The translations under genes were made by a program, and so were the position numbers. Below the pieces are notes generated by a model. The model did no database searches and was not told where the DNA came from. It saw only the letters and a list, made by a program, of their open reading frames with translations. Shown here in pieces: positions 1-5,908 of a DNA stretch of 11,172 nucleotides. How positions within the stretch are numbered: position 1 is the first letter of the stretch; each line of letters begins with the position of its first letter. Location: contig DAIPHL010000068.1 of the NCBI GenBank assembly GCA_036771375.1, forward strand, positions 1 to 11,172, in the 5' to 3' direction. This DNA is from DAIPHL01 sp036771375 (lineage in GTDB: Bacteria > Synergistota > Synergistia > Synergistales > Synergistaceae).

Positions 1-1369
1 GATGCAACTCGCCCATCCCGGCGATGATCGTTTGCCCCGTCTCCTCGTCGACGGAGACCCGAAAGGTCGGGTCCTCCTCCGAGAGAGCTTCGAGCCCCTT
101 CGAGAGTTTGATCTGATCGGCCTTGCTCATGGGCTCGACCGAAAGGTCGATCACCGGCTCGGGGAAGACGAGGTTCTCCAGCAGGACCGGCGTGTTCTCC
201 GAACAGAGCGTGTCGCCCGTTCGAACCTGCTTCAAGCCGGGGATCGCGACGATCATCCCCGCAGACGCGGTCTCCATCTCCTCCCGCTTGTTGGCGTGCA
301 TCCGCAGGATGCGCCTCACGCGCTCGCGTTTGCGCGTGGAGGAGTTGTAGACCGTGGTCCCGTTCGAAATGGAGCCGGAATACACCCTGCAAAAGGCCAG
401 CCTGCCGACGAACGGATCGACCATGATTTTGAACGCGAGGGCCGCGAAGGGCGCCTCCTCGTCCGGGTCGAGCCGGACTTCCTTCCCGGGATCGTCCGGG
501 TTCGTCGCATGGACCGGCGGAAGATCGATCGGGCTGGGAAGATAGTCCACAACCGCGTCGAGCAGGGGCTGTACGCCCTTGTTCCTGAAGGCGGAACCGC
601 AAAGGACCGGCACGATCTCCATCGCGATCGTGCTCTTGCGGAGAACCCGCTTGATCACGTCGACCGGGACGTCCTCTCCCTCGAGGAACGAGGTCATGAC
701 CTCGTCGTCGAAGTCGGCGAGCGCCTCTATCATGGCGTCCCTCGCGGTCTTCGCCTCCTCGAAGAGCTGCGGCGGGACCTCCGCCTTCCTGTAGTCCTGT
801 CCGAGCTCGTCCTCGTAGACGATGGCCTTAAAGGCGACGAGATCGACCATTCCCACGAAGCCGTCCTCCACGCCGATCGGAATCTGGATGGGAACGGCTC
901 TCGCACCCAGTCTTTCGATCATCTGGGAGACCACGGCGCCGAAATCCGCGCCGACGCGGTCCATCTTGTTGATGAAGGCCACCCTCGGGACGCGGTACTT
1001 GTCCGCCTGCCGCCAGACCGTCTCCGACTGGGGCTCGACGCCCCCCACCGCGCAGAAGACCGAAACGGCTCCGTCCAACACACGCATGGAGCGCTCGACC
1101 TCTACGGTAAAATCCACGTGGCCGGGCGTATCAATGATATTGACAAGCGTATCCCCCCAATGGGCCGTCGTTGCGGCGGACGTGATCGTGATGCCTCTTT
1201 CACGCTCCTGCTCCATCCAGTCCATGGTCGCCGCGCCCTCGTGGGTTTCGCCCAGCTTGTGCTTGCGCCCCGTATAGAAGAGGATGCGCTCGGTCGTCGT
1301 GGTCTTTCCCGCGTCGATATGTGCGGCGATCCCGATGTTTCGGATCGTCGCGAGATCAATTTTCTCCAT
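1..1369 (-). CDS. fusA: Elongation factor G, N-terminal two thirds (cut by window edge)
   Basis: Translational GTPase that drives ribosomal translocation and, with RRF, ribosome recycling. The first 456 codons are present and the frame stays open to the left edge, ending in the conserved MGELH of domain III; about 230 residues are missing. Visible GTPase motifs are the P-loop AHIDAGKT (residues 16-23), RGITI in switch I (58-62), DTPGHVDF (80-87) and NKMD (134-137). The ATG at 1369 is preceded by GGTGGTGA seven bases upstream, a near match to the full anti-Shine-Dalgarno complement. It is the third gene of the str operon, 66 bp after rpsG, as in most bacteria; tuf often follows but lies outside. 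No fusidic-acid resistance change can be judged because much of the relevant region is missing. Identity is certain from motifs and context. Confidence 0.98.
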   Translation of the reverse strand, partial: MEKIDLATIRNIGIAAHIDAGKTTTTERILFYTGRKHKLGETHEGAATMDWMEQERERGITITSAATTAHWGDTLVNIIDTPGHVDFTVEVERSMRVLDGAVSVFCAVGGVEPQSETVWRQADKYRVPRVAFINKMDRVGADFGAVVSQMIERLGARAVPIQIPIGVEDGFVGMVDLVAFKAIVYEDELGQDYRKAEVPPQLFEEAKTARDAMIEALADFDDEVMTSFLEGEDVPVDVIKRVLRKSTIAMEIVPVLCGSAFRNKGVQPLLDAVVDYLPSPIDLPPVHATNPDDPGKEVRLDPDEEAPFAALAFKIMVDPFVGRLAFCRVYSGSISNGTTVYNSSTRKRERVRRILRMHANKREEMETASAGMIVAIPGLKQVRTGDTLCSENTPVLLENLVFPEPVIDLSVEPMSKADQIKLSKGLEALSEEDPTFRVSVDEETGQTIIAGMGELH

Positions 1370-1393
1370 CAGCACTTCACCACCAGATTCGAA

Positions 1394-1417
1394 AGGACCA
1401 TCCCGAAAGCGGGTCCT
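1394..1417 (-). repeat. Short inverted repeat in the rpsG-fusA spacer
   Basis: AGGACC (1394-1399) pairs with GGTCCT (1412-1417) around a 12-base loop, inside which CCCG/CGGG could pair instead. It sits between the rpsG stop and the fusA ribosome site. It has no T-tract, so it is not a terminator; a processing or translation-tuning hairpin is possible. Confidence 0.35.
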
Positions 1418-1435
1418 GTCCTCGAACGCCCGCCA

Positions 1436-1906
1436 CTACCAGCGATAGTGCGCAAAAGCCCTGTTCGCTTCCGCCATGCGGTGCGTGTCCTCGCGCTTTT
1501 TGACGGAACCGCCTTCGCCCTTGCATGCGTCCGTCAGCTCGCGAGCGAGACGCTCCACCATGGGAATTCCCTTGCGAGAGCGGGAGTACTGGATGATCCA
1601 ACGGATCGCGAGCGCCTGCGCCCTGTCGGGGCGGACCTCCACGGGCACCTGATAGGTCGCTCCGCCCACGCGGCGGGGGCGCACCTCGATCTGGGGCCTG
1701 ACGTTGTTCATCGCCTTTTCATAAACCTCCACGGGGTCCATGCTCAGACGCTGGGAAGCGATATCCAGCGCCCCGTACATGATCCGCTCTGCGGTGCTCT
1801 TCTTGCCGTCCAACATGAGGCAGTTGATGAACTTCGCGATGGAGGCGTTGGAGTACAACGAATCCACCGGCGTCACCCGTGCCTTCACATGCCCTTTACG
1901 CGGCAT
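1436..1906 (-). CDS. rpsG: 30S ribosomal protein S7
   Basis: Primary 16S rRNA-binding protein that nucleates assembly of the 30S head and lines the E-site and mRNA exit channel. The product is 156 aa, the usual bacterial length, starting MPRKGHVKARV and ending in the characteristic AHYRW. The central region with the conserved VEVRPRRVGGATYQVPVEV segment is intact. The ATG at 1906 has AGAGGAG about eight bases upstream. It lies 52 bp after rpsL and 66 bp before fusA, so the three are clearly co-transcribed. In E. coli S7 represses its own operon by binding the rpsL-rpsG spacer; whether the short spacer here does this cannot be told from sequence alone. Nothing is unusual about the protein. Confidence 0.99.
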   Translation of the reverse strand: MPRKGHVKARVTPVDSLYSNASIAKFINCLMLDGKKSTAERIMYGALDIASQRLSMDPVEVYEKAMNNVRPQIEVRPRRVGGATYQVPVEVRPDRAQALAIRWIIQYSRSRKGIPMVERLARELTDACKGEGGSVKKREDTHRMAEANRAFAHYRW

Positions 1907-1958
1907 CGATCATGCTCCTCTCTGACTTGAAATAAAAAACGTGCAAAGTCCGCCCCGG

Positions 1959-2330
1959 TCACTTCGGCCTCCTGGCCCCGTATTTGGAACGGCTCTGTTT
2001 TCTATTCTCCACCCCACCGCAGTCCAGGGTGCCGCGGACGATGTGATAACGAACGCCCGGCAGGTCCTTCACACGACCGCCCCGGACGAGAACGACCGAG
2101 TGTTCCTGCAGGTTGTGGCCGATGCCGGGTATATAGGCGGTGACCTCTATCCCGTTCGTGAGCCTGACGCGCGCGACCTTGCGAAGAGCCGAGTTCGGCT
2201 TCTTCGGGGTCACCGTGTAAACCCTCGTACAGACGCCCCTGCGCTGGGGATTCTCCTGAAGAGCCGGCGCCGTGGAGCGCGTTCTCTTGTCCTTGCGCCC
2301 GTGCCTGATAAGCTGTGCGATACTTGGCAA
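1959..2330 (-). CDS. rpsL: 30S ribosomal protein S12 (TTG start)
   Basis: Decoding-centre protein of the small subunit, controlling accuracy and streptomycin response. With the start I choose it is 123 aa, matching the family (about 124). The start is TTG at 2330, giving MPSIAQLIRHGR, which aligns with the usual MPTINQLIRKGR; an AGGAGG element lies eight bases upstream. An in-frame ATG at 2378 would add 16 residues (MRGWVARILSGEEETD) that S12 never has and would place the strong ribosome site inside the gene. Lys43 in TPKKPNS and Lys88 in GGRVKDLPG, the classic streptomycin-resistance positions, are wild type, and Asp89, the methylthiolation site in other bacteria, is present. First gene of the str operon, with its own promoter at 2461-2489. 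Confidence 0.98.
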   Translation of the reverse strand: MPSIAQLIRHGRKDKRTRSTAPALQENPQRRGVCTRVYTVTPKKPNSALRKVARVRLTNGIEVTAYIPGIGHNLQEHSVVLVRGGRVKDLPGVRYHIVRGTLDCGGVENRKQSRSKYGARRPK

Positions 2331-2337
2331 ATCTGTT

Positions 2338-2349
2338 TCCTCCTCCCCT
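2338..2349 (-). promoter_or_regulatory. Ribosome binding site that fixes the rpsL TTG start
   Basis: On the minus strand this reads AGGGGAGGAGGA, a very strong purine-rich Shine-Dalgarno tract centred about ten bases before the TTG at 2330. It decides against the upstream ATG at 2378. Confidence 0.85.
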
Positions 2350-2460
2350 GACAAAATCCTCGCAACCCATCCACGCATATGCTTCCCTCTTTTGCCCCAA
2401 GACGAAACACGGAGACCCTCCCCGGGGCATAACAGATCCCGCGTGCAAAATCACCGGCCT

Positions 2461-2489
2461 ATATTATCAGGGAGAAAAGCGGCTGTCAA
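2461..2489 (-). promoter_or_regulatory. Sigma-70-type promoter of the str operon
   Basis: A perfect -35 TTGACA (2489-2484) is followed by 17 bases and the AT-rich TAATAT (2466-2461). GATAAT in an overlapping register is a closer -10 match but gives only a 15-base spacer. Transcription would start near 2453 and leave a leader of about 120 nt before rpsL, where a small GGAG/CTCC hairpin can be drawn. Confidence 0.7.
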
Positions 2490-2747
2490 GAACAGGCGGC
2501 AGGATTTGTCGTTCGTCCGTGGCCACCTTCGCGTTCGCCCCGGGGAAACGTCCGCATACGCACAAGGAGCGCGGCGTCGGAGACTGTCGAGAACGGGGCA
2601 AAAGGGGAAGCAAACCTGGCACTCGCTCCGAAGCGAAACGGCATCGGGCGCTCACGGGCGAACGCCGCGGCGCGCGATGTGACAGGCGGCGCGCAGGGCC
2701 GGGCTGGGAGCGGGCTCGGTGCGATGTGACAGGCGGCGCGCAAAGCC
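2490..2747. other. Divergent intergenic region, no gene seen
   Basis: About 260 bp between the leftward str promoter and the rightward tRNA promoter. Open frames here have no recognisable product and no ribosome site. The only structure I see is the 22-bp direct repeat close to the tRNA promoter. Confidence 0.7.
2674..2742. repeat. Two copies of a 22-bp direct repeat, 47-bp period
   Basis: GCGATGTGACAGGCGGCGCG plus CA occurs identically at 2674-2695 and 2721-2742. The second copy ends five bases before the tRNA -35 box. A third, partial copy (GCGGTGTGACA, one mismatch in eleven) sits at 3076-3086, beyond the tRNAs. The 25 bp between the two full copies do not repeat. It could be a pair of activator sites or a recent small duplication. 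Confidence 0.8.
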
Positions 2748-2775
2748 TTGACTTTTTCGCAAAAGACGATAGAAT
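2748..2775 (+). promoter_or_regulatory. Promoter of the tRNA-Gln/tRNA-Glu unit
   Basis: TTGACT (2748-2753), a 16-base spacer and TAGAAT (2770-2775) match five of six bases in each consensus hexamer. A start near 2782 would give a very short leader before tRNA-Gln at 2793. Confidence 0.75.
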
Positions 2776-2792
2776 GAATCTTCGTTGGACAG

Positions 2793-2866
2793 TGGGGAAT
2801 GGTGCAACGGCAGCACGCCTGACTCTGGATCAGGTAATCCTGGTTCGAATCCAGGTTCCCCAGCCA
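2793..2866 (+). tRNA. tRNA-Gln (anticodon CTG)
   Basis: A full cloverleaf can be drawn. The acceptor TGGGGAA pairs with TTCCCCA, the D stem GTGC with GCAC, and the anticodon stem CCTGA with TCAGG around loop CTCTGGA, giving anticodon CTG. The T arm is CCTGG-TTCGAAT-CCAGG, with discriminator G and an encoded CCA at 2864-2866. The U1-A72 start is typical of glutamine tRNA. It reads CAG only, so a TTG-anticodon species must exist elsewhere. Confidence 0.97.
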
Positions 2867-2876
2867 AGGTCAACGG

Positions 2877-2952
2877 GGTCCCATCGTCTAGAGGCCTAGG
2901 ACGCCGGGTTCTCAGCCCGGTAACAGGGGTTCGAATCCCCTTGGGACTGCCA
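2877..2952 (+). tRNA. tRNA-Glu (anticodon CTC)
   Basis: The acceptor GGTCCCA pairs with TGGGACT through a G1-U72 wobble. The anticodon stem CCGGG/CCCGG encloses loop TTCTCAG, giving anticodon CTC. The T arm is GGGG-TTCGAAT-CCCC, CCA is encoded at 2950-2952, and a six-T run follows at once. The CGTCTAGAGG D-arm beginning is typical of glutamate tRNA. It lies ten bases after tRNA-Gln and is surely co-transcribed with it. Confidence 0.97.
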
Positions 2953-3085
2953 TTTTTTCGCAAGGCCTGCGGGGCCGCCAAGCTGTTTTTCCCGTTTCCT
3001 CACGAATTTCGGTCTCCTCACGAAACATCACGCGCCGCGCGCTCGGGTGCCCCGTCCGGGTGAAGGCGCTCGAGTGCGGTGTGAC

Positions 3086-3121
3086 AAAAAAAGGGGCCGG
3101 GCGGACGCTCCGCACGGCCCC
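3086..3121 (-). terminator. Intrinsic terminator after the dehydrogenase-like gene
   Basis: Read on the minus strand, GGGGCCG pairs with CGGCCCC, then after one mismatch GCGGA pairs with TCCGC around a GCG loop, and seven Ts follow (3092-3086). It lies 29 bp beyond the stop codon at 3151. There is no T-tract on the plus strand, so it is one-directional and shields the tRNA region from leftward transcription. Confidence 0.93.
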
Positions 3122-3150
3122 AACACGGCGTCAGTCCTGCTGTCTCCGAT

Positions 3151-4176
3151 TTACCGGTGGAACTCCATCGGATAGGTCAGATAAGAGAGCGGATCCAGCT
3201 TGTCCAACGTCACGACCCCGGCCGGCGCGCGCAGCACGGTCGGAATCCGGTTCACGATCGTCGCACAGGTGTGCTCGACGGTGGCAGGTTTGATCACGTG
3301 AAATTCGGTGTCGGGCTCGCCGATGATCTTCCAGTCGCACATGTCTCCGTCATCGGGTCCGTAAACCTTGCCGATGCATTGCGTCTCGATAACCGGCCCC
3401 TGGAACGTCTCGGTCGTCACGACCGCGGCCATGCCGATGCAGTTCCCCTTCGGAATGGTGGCGCCCAACGTGGACGAATACAGGTCTCCATCGTGAAAAT
3501 AGGGGACGCACTTCTGGCTCTGGCTCCTGATGCTCCAGCCCATCCGGGAGGCCAGCGCTTCGTTCGAATTCCAGACATAGGAGGGTTCCAGAACCTCGGG
3601 ATGAGCGATCTTCTTTTCGAACTCATCCGGCGTCAGCCCGACGCCGTGCGCATTGGCGAGCGCCAAACCGTAGTCCTCGACATTGTAGCTGACCGCGCCC
3701 TCGATCTTCGTGATCCGATGGCACCCCCCCGCAAACATGCCGACCGTGTTGACCCAGAATACGTCTTCCATGCCGCTGCCGACGAAGGTGCAGCCATTCG
3801 CCTTCGCGATCGTATCCAGCTTGTTCGTCCGGACGGGATCGGTGTTCCAGCAGTACGTGGCCTCCTCGCAGGTGGAGATGACGTTGATGCCACGGCTCAA
3901 ACAGTTGACATAGTGCTCGAAGCAGTCGCTGACGAAACTGAAAAGCGTCACCACGGCAATATCCGGATCCGTGTTGTCCAAAACCTCGTCCACCTTGTCG
4001 CTGATCGATACACCGGTTTTGAACCCCAGCCCGGCGTAATCGCCGACATCCATGCCGACGATTTCCGGGTTTATGTCGATCGCACCGACAATCTGAGCGC
4101 CTTTTTCATACAGGTACCGGAGGATGTACTTGCTCATTTTTCCGCATCCATACTGAACGACCTTGATCTTCTCCAT
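3151..4176 (-). CDS. NAD(P)-dependent oxidoreductase, 2,4-diaminopentanoate dehydrogenase family
   Basis: A 341-aa protein with an N-terminal dihydrodipicolinate-reductase-like Rossmann domain (residues 1 to about 130) and a C-terminal domain like that of 2,4-diaminopentanoate dehydrogenase. In ornithine fermentation that enzyme oxidatively deaminates 2,4-diaminopentanoate to 2-amino-4-oxopentanoate. The nucleotide motif is VVQYGCGKM (6-14), and Asp34 at the end of the second strand (VGAIDINPE) favours NAD over NADP. ATG 4176 is chosen because the first beta strand begins there and AAAGGGGG precedes it by seven bases; the frame is open for 71 more codons upstream, but they do not look like protein. 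A terminator follows, and a MerR-type regulator lies upstream. None of the usual partners (ortA/ortB, oraE/oraS) is in the window, so the substrate is uncertain and another amino-acid-derived compound is possible. Confidence 0.75.
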   Translation of the reverse strand: MEKIKVVQYGCGKMSKYILRYLYEKGAQIVGAIDINPEIVGMDVGDYAGLGFKTGVSISDKVDEVLDNTDPDIAVVTLFSFVSDCFEHYVNCLSRGINVISTCEEATYCWNTDPVRTNKLDTIAKANGCTFVGSGMEDVFWVNTVGMFAGGCHRITKIEGAVSYNVEDYGLALANAHGVGLTPDEFEKKIAHPEVLEPSYVWNSNEALASRMGWSIRSQSQKCVPYFHDGDLYSSTLGATIPKGNCIGMAAVVTTETFQGPVIETQCIGKVYGPDDGDMCDWKIIGEPDTEFHVIKPATVEHTCATIVNRIPTVLRAPAGVVTLDKLDPLSYLTYPMEFHR

Positions 4177-4328
4177 ATGAAAACCCCCTTTGAGCTCTTC
4201 TTTCGTCTCCTTAACCGCACCCGAGAAGCTCCGCTTTGTAGAAATGACGCCGTAAAAACGAGTCCAGACCAATCTCCGGCGATCGGTTCTTCGCGCTCCC
4301 TCCCCTCCTATCGCAGGACAATTACCCC

Positions 4329-4385
4329 GGCAGAGAATGCCCGTGTCGTCCCGAAGCCGGAAAAATTCGTCGTAGGGCCTCTGCC
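4329..4385 (-). repeat. Inverted repeat forming a 7-bp closing stem in the leader
   Basis: GGCAGAG at 4329-4335 and CTCTGCC at 4379-4385 are perfect complements. Just inside, GCCC and GGGC can continue the stem after a bulge, and a small CCG-GCTT-CGG hairpin lies at the centre. Confidence 0.55.
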
Positions 4386-4394
4386 GCATTCGGC

Positions 4395-4409
4395 GAAGGA
4401 CGGTCCTTC
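4395..4409. repeat. Perfect 15-bp palindrome
   Basis: GAAGGAC-G-GTCCTTC is a 7+1+7 dyad. With one base at its centre it suits a dimeric repressor or activator site better than an RNA hairpin, though GGC/GCC just outside could extend an RNA stem past a four-base bulge. Confidence 0.6.
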
Positions 4410-4670
4410 ACTCGCCCTTCCGCCTCGCTCCGGCAGACGCTTTCCCGAAGTTCGGCACGACAGGAGAGAGGCCCTCGTTCGAAAGCTCGATCTTTTGTTC
4501 ACATTTTCGCCGAAAAATTTTTCTCCTCTTTATCGTCCGATGGAAAAAACGTCTCGCCGGGAAATGCGCTCGGCTTCAGCTGCCCCTGGAACGGAACACG
4601 CTCAATATGGAGCCGAATCGATTTTGCAAGACGGCCCGAAGGCCACGCCCTTTTGTGTTCTTTAAAAGGA

Positions 4671-4701
4671 AGGATAAACCATCGCGCAGGGTGAGAGTCA
4701 A
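4671..4701 (-). promoter_or_regulatory. Candidate MerR-type promoter (19-bp spacer) facing the dehydrogenase gene
   Basis: TTGACT (4701-4696) and TATCCT (4676-4671) are separated by exactly 19 bp, the over-long spacing of MerR-activated promoters. The spacer holds a weak dyad (ACC and GGT arms, 4679-4693). The -35 box overlaps the stop codon of the MerR-family gene. The hexamers match five of six and four of six consensus bases. Confidence 0.4.
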
Positions 4702-5546
4702 GCCCTCTCGAATCTGACGGGAACCTGCAGCCGCAAAAACATCGCCCGCTCGCGGCTGTCGAATATATTGAACTCGGTCAAGACCTCGCAGACGTAATCG
4801 CCGCAAATCCGATACTTTTCTTTTCTGCAGAAATCCAACAGGCGTCTTGCGTACTCGATCTCATCGTCATAGCGATCGAGATAGATGCAGGCATACATCC
4901 CACTGTCCAACTCCCTCAGATACGAAGCGCGCCCATCCAGACCGCTGTTGACAAAGACGAAGATCTCGCTTGCGATAAAACGCCCTTGAAGAAAATCTTC
5001 GCATCTGATGGAGGTCCCGACGTTGCGCTGGTGTAGCTGAGGCACGTCATTTTCCGACAAGGCCCGCTTCAAATCGCTCAACACCTGCTCATACGCGCTG
5101 ATATCGTAGTTGTAGAAATTGACACGGACGGGGATCGCAAAAGCGATTCGTCTGTCGATGTACTCCAGCGAGGTGACACCGTTTGTCGGAGACTTTCTGT
5201 AACGCTCTATGGCCTGAATGGCGAGAGCGACTGCGTCTTGCTGCAGTCCCAGCTGCCGTATCTGTTCGAATATCTGCTCCCTCTTGCGGATGAGAATCTC
5301 TTCGATAAGCGTGATGTCCTCTTTCACGAAAACGTCTTTGATCTCGTCCAGCCGCATTCCAAGCTCTTTCATGTACCGAATCATGTCCAATCGCGCGTTT
5401 TGCCTTATGTCGTAATAACGATAGCCGGTCTCGCGATCGGTACAAAAAGGCCGCAGAAGACCAAGGCGATCATACAACCGCAGCGTCGATACGGTCGTCC
5501 TGTTGATCCTCGCCATCTCGCCGATGCGCAGCAGCTCGCCTTTCAT
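4698..5546 (-). CDS. MerR-family transcriptional activator with GyrI-like ligand domain (BmrR/BltR type)
   Basis: A 282-aa DNA-binding regulator. Residues 6-75 form the MerR winged helix: RIGEMARINRTTVSTLRLYD is the helix-turn-helix, followed by LGLLRP and the wing residues GYRYYD. Residues about 76-118 are the dimerisation coiled coil. Residues about 130-280 look like the GyrI-like effector fold of BmrR and BltR, which bind small amphipathic ligands; the length also fits that group. There is no cysteine cluster as in metal-sensing MerR proteins. The ATG at 5546 has only a distant GAGGG (12 bases away), so translation may be weak. It lies immediately upstream of the dehydrogenase-like gene on the same strand; no efflux pump, the usual target of BmrR types, is next to it. 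Target and ligand are inferred, not shown. Confidence 0.9.
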   Translation of the reverse strand: MKGELLRIGEMARINRTTVSTLRLYDRLGLLRPFCTDRETGYRYYDIRQNARLDMIRYMKELGMRLDEIKDVFVKEDITLIEEILIRKREQIFEQIRQLGLQQDAVALAIQAIERYRKSPTNGVTSLEYIDRRIAFAIPVRVNFYNYDISAYEQVLSDLKRALSENDVPQLHQRNVGTSIRCEDFLQGRFIASEIFVFVNSGLDGRASYLRELDSGMYACIYLDRYDDEIEYARRLLDFCRKEKYRICGDYVCEVLTEFNIFDSRERAMFLRLQVPVRFERA

Positions 5547-5908
5547 CTGCGCATCGAACCCTCATGCAGCAGTAGAGTTTTCATCATCACACAGTACCGG
5601 CCCCCAGCACCCAGTGAAGGCCTCTGCCGATACCTCGTCGTCTCGCTCCCTGAAACACCCGGCGAAGATAGACCGACATGCCGGACGAGAGGGTGGATCG
5701 TTGGAATACGCTTCAAGCGCTCCCTCCCGAAAATCGGAGATGCCTTCAAATCCAAACCGATTCTGCTCAGCCTCCGTAGAACAGACCGACCCACTCCCCT
5801 TGAAAACGCTTTTTTCGCACGGGCGGCAACGGGATTCCTGCAACATCGCCCCCATCGCGTCGTCCACAAACCATTTCCACCAACGGAGTGCAAAGCGAAA
5901 AAACCCGG
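5547..5908 (-). other. Gene-poor gap between serpin and MerR genes
   Basis: 362 bp. A minus-strand frame could encode about 100 aa from a GTG at 5867 to a TGA near 5565, rich in Cys and Arg, with no visible ribosome site and no family I recognise. Its third-position GC falls off after the first third. It may be a gene remnant or chance. No clear promoter for the MerR gene is visible. A six-T run follows the serpin stop (5903-5898) but lacks a preceding stem. Confidence 0.4.

Larger units (their letters stand above)
4177..4670 (-). other. Long, structured leader upstream of the dehydrogenase-like gene
   Basis: About 490 bp with no convincing gene. Read toward the dehydrogenase it holds a GGCC-TTCG-GGCC hairpin near 4635, an AT-rich palindrome GAAAAATTTTTC (4512-4523), a 15-bp palindrome (4395-4409), and a long-range stem GGCAGAG (4385-4379) with CTCTGCC (4335-4329). 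I do not recognise a known riboswitch consensus. If the promoter at 4671-4701 is used, all of this is transcribed as a leader. Confidence 0.5.

Noticed and set aside
2..1930. A 642-codon plus-strand open frame
   Set aside because: It is antisense to fusA and rpsG, which are certain. High GC with biased third positions leaves the opposite strand open; the product is Arg/His/Asp-rich and resembles nothing.
2331..2378. N-terminal extension of S12 to the ATG at 2378
   Set aside because: It adds 16 residues foreign to S12 and would place the strong AGGAGG inside the gene; the TTG at 2330 fits the family length.
2864..3086. An integration (att) site at the tRNA-Glu 3' end
   Set aside because: No repeat of the tRNA end, integrase or foreign gene block is seen downstream; the partial repeat at 3076 does not match tRNA sequence.
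4177..4389. 71-residue N-terminal extension of the dehydrogenase-like protein
   Set aside because: The Rossmann strand begins at the ATG 4176, which has its own ribosome site; the extension is Arg-rich with no fold signature.
3157..4665. A 502-codon plus-strand open frame
   Set aside because: It covers the dehydrogenase-like gene on the opposite strand, which has clear domains, a ribosome site and a terminator.
4635..4669. GGCC hairpin and CCTTTT/AAAAGG dyad as a terminator of the MerR gene
   Set aside because: On the minus strand neither stem is followed by a T-tract. The weak stems could equally be part of the leader.
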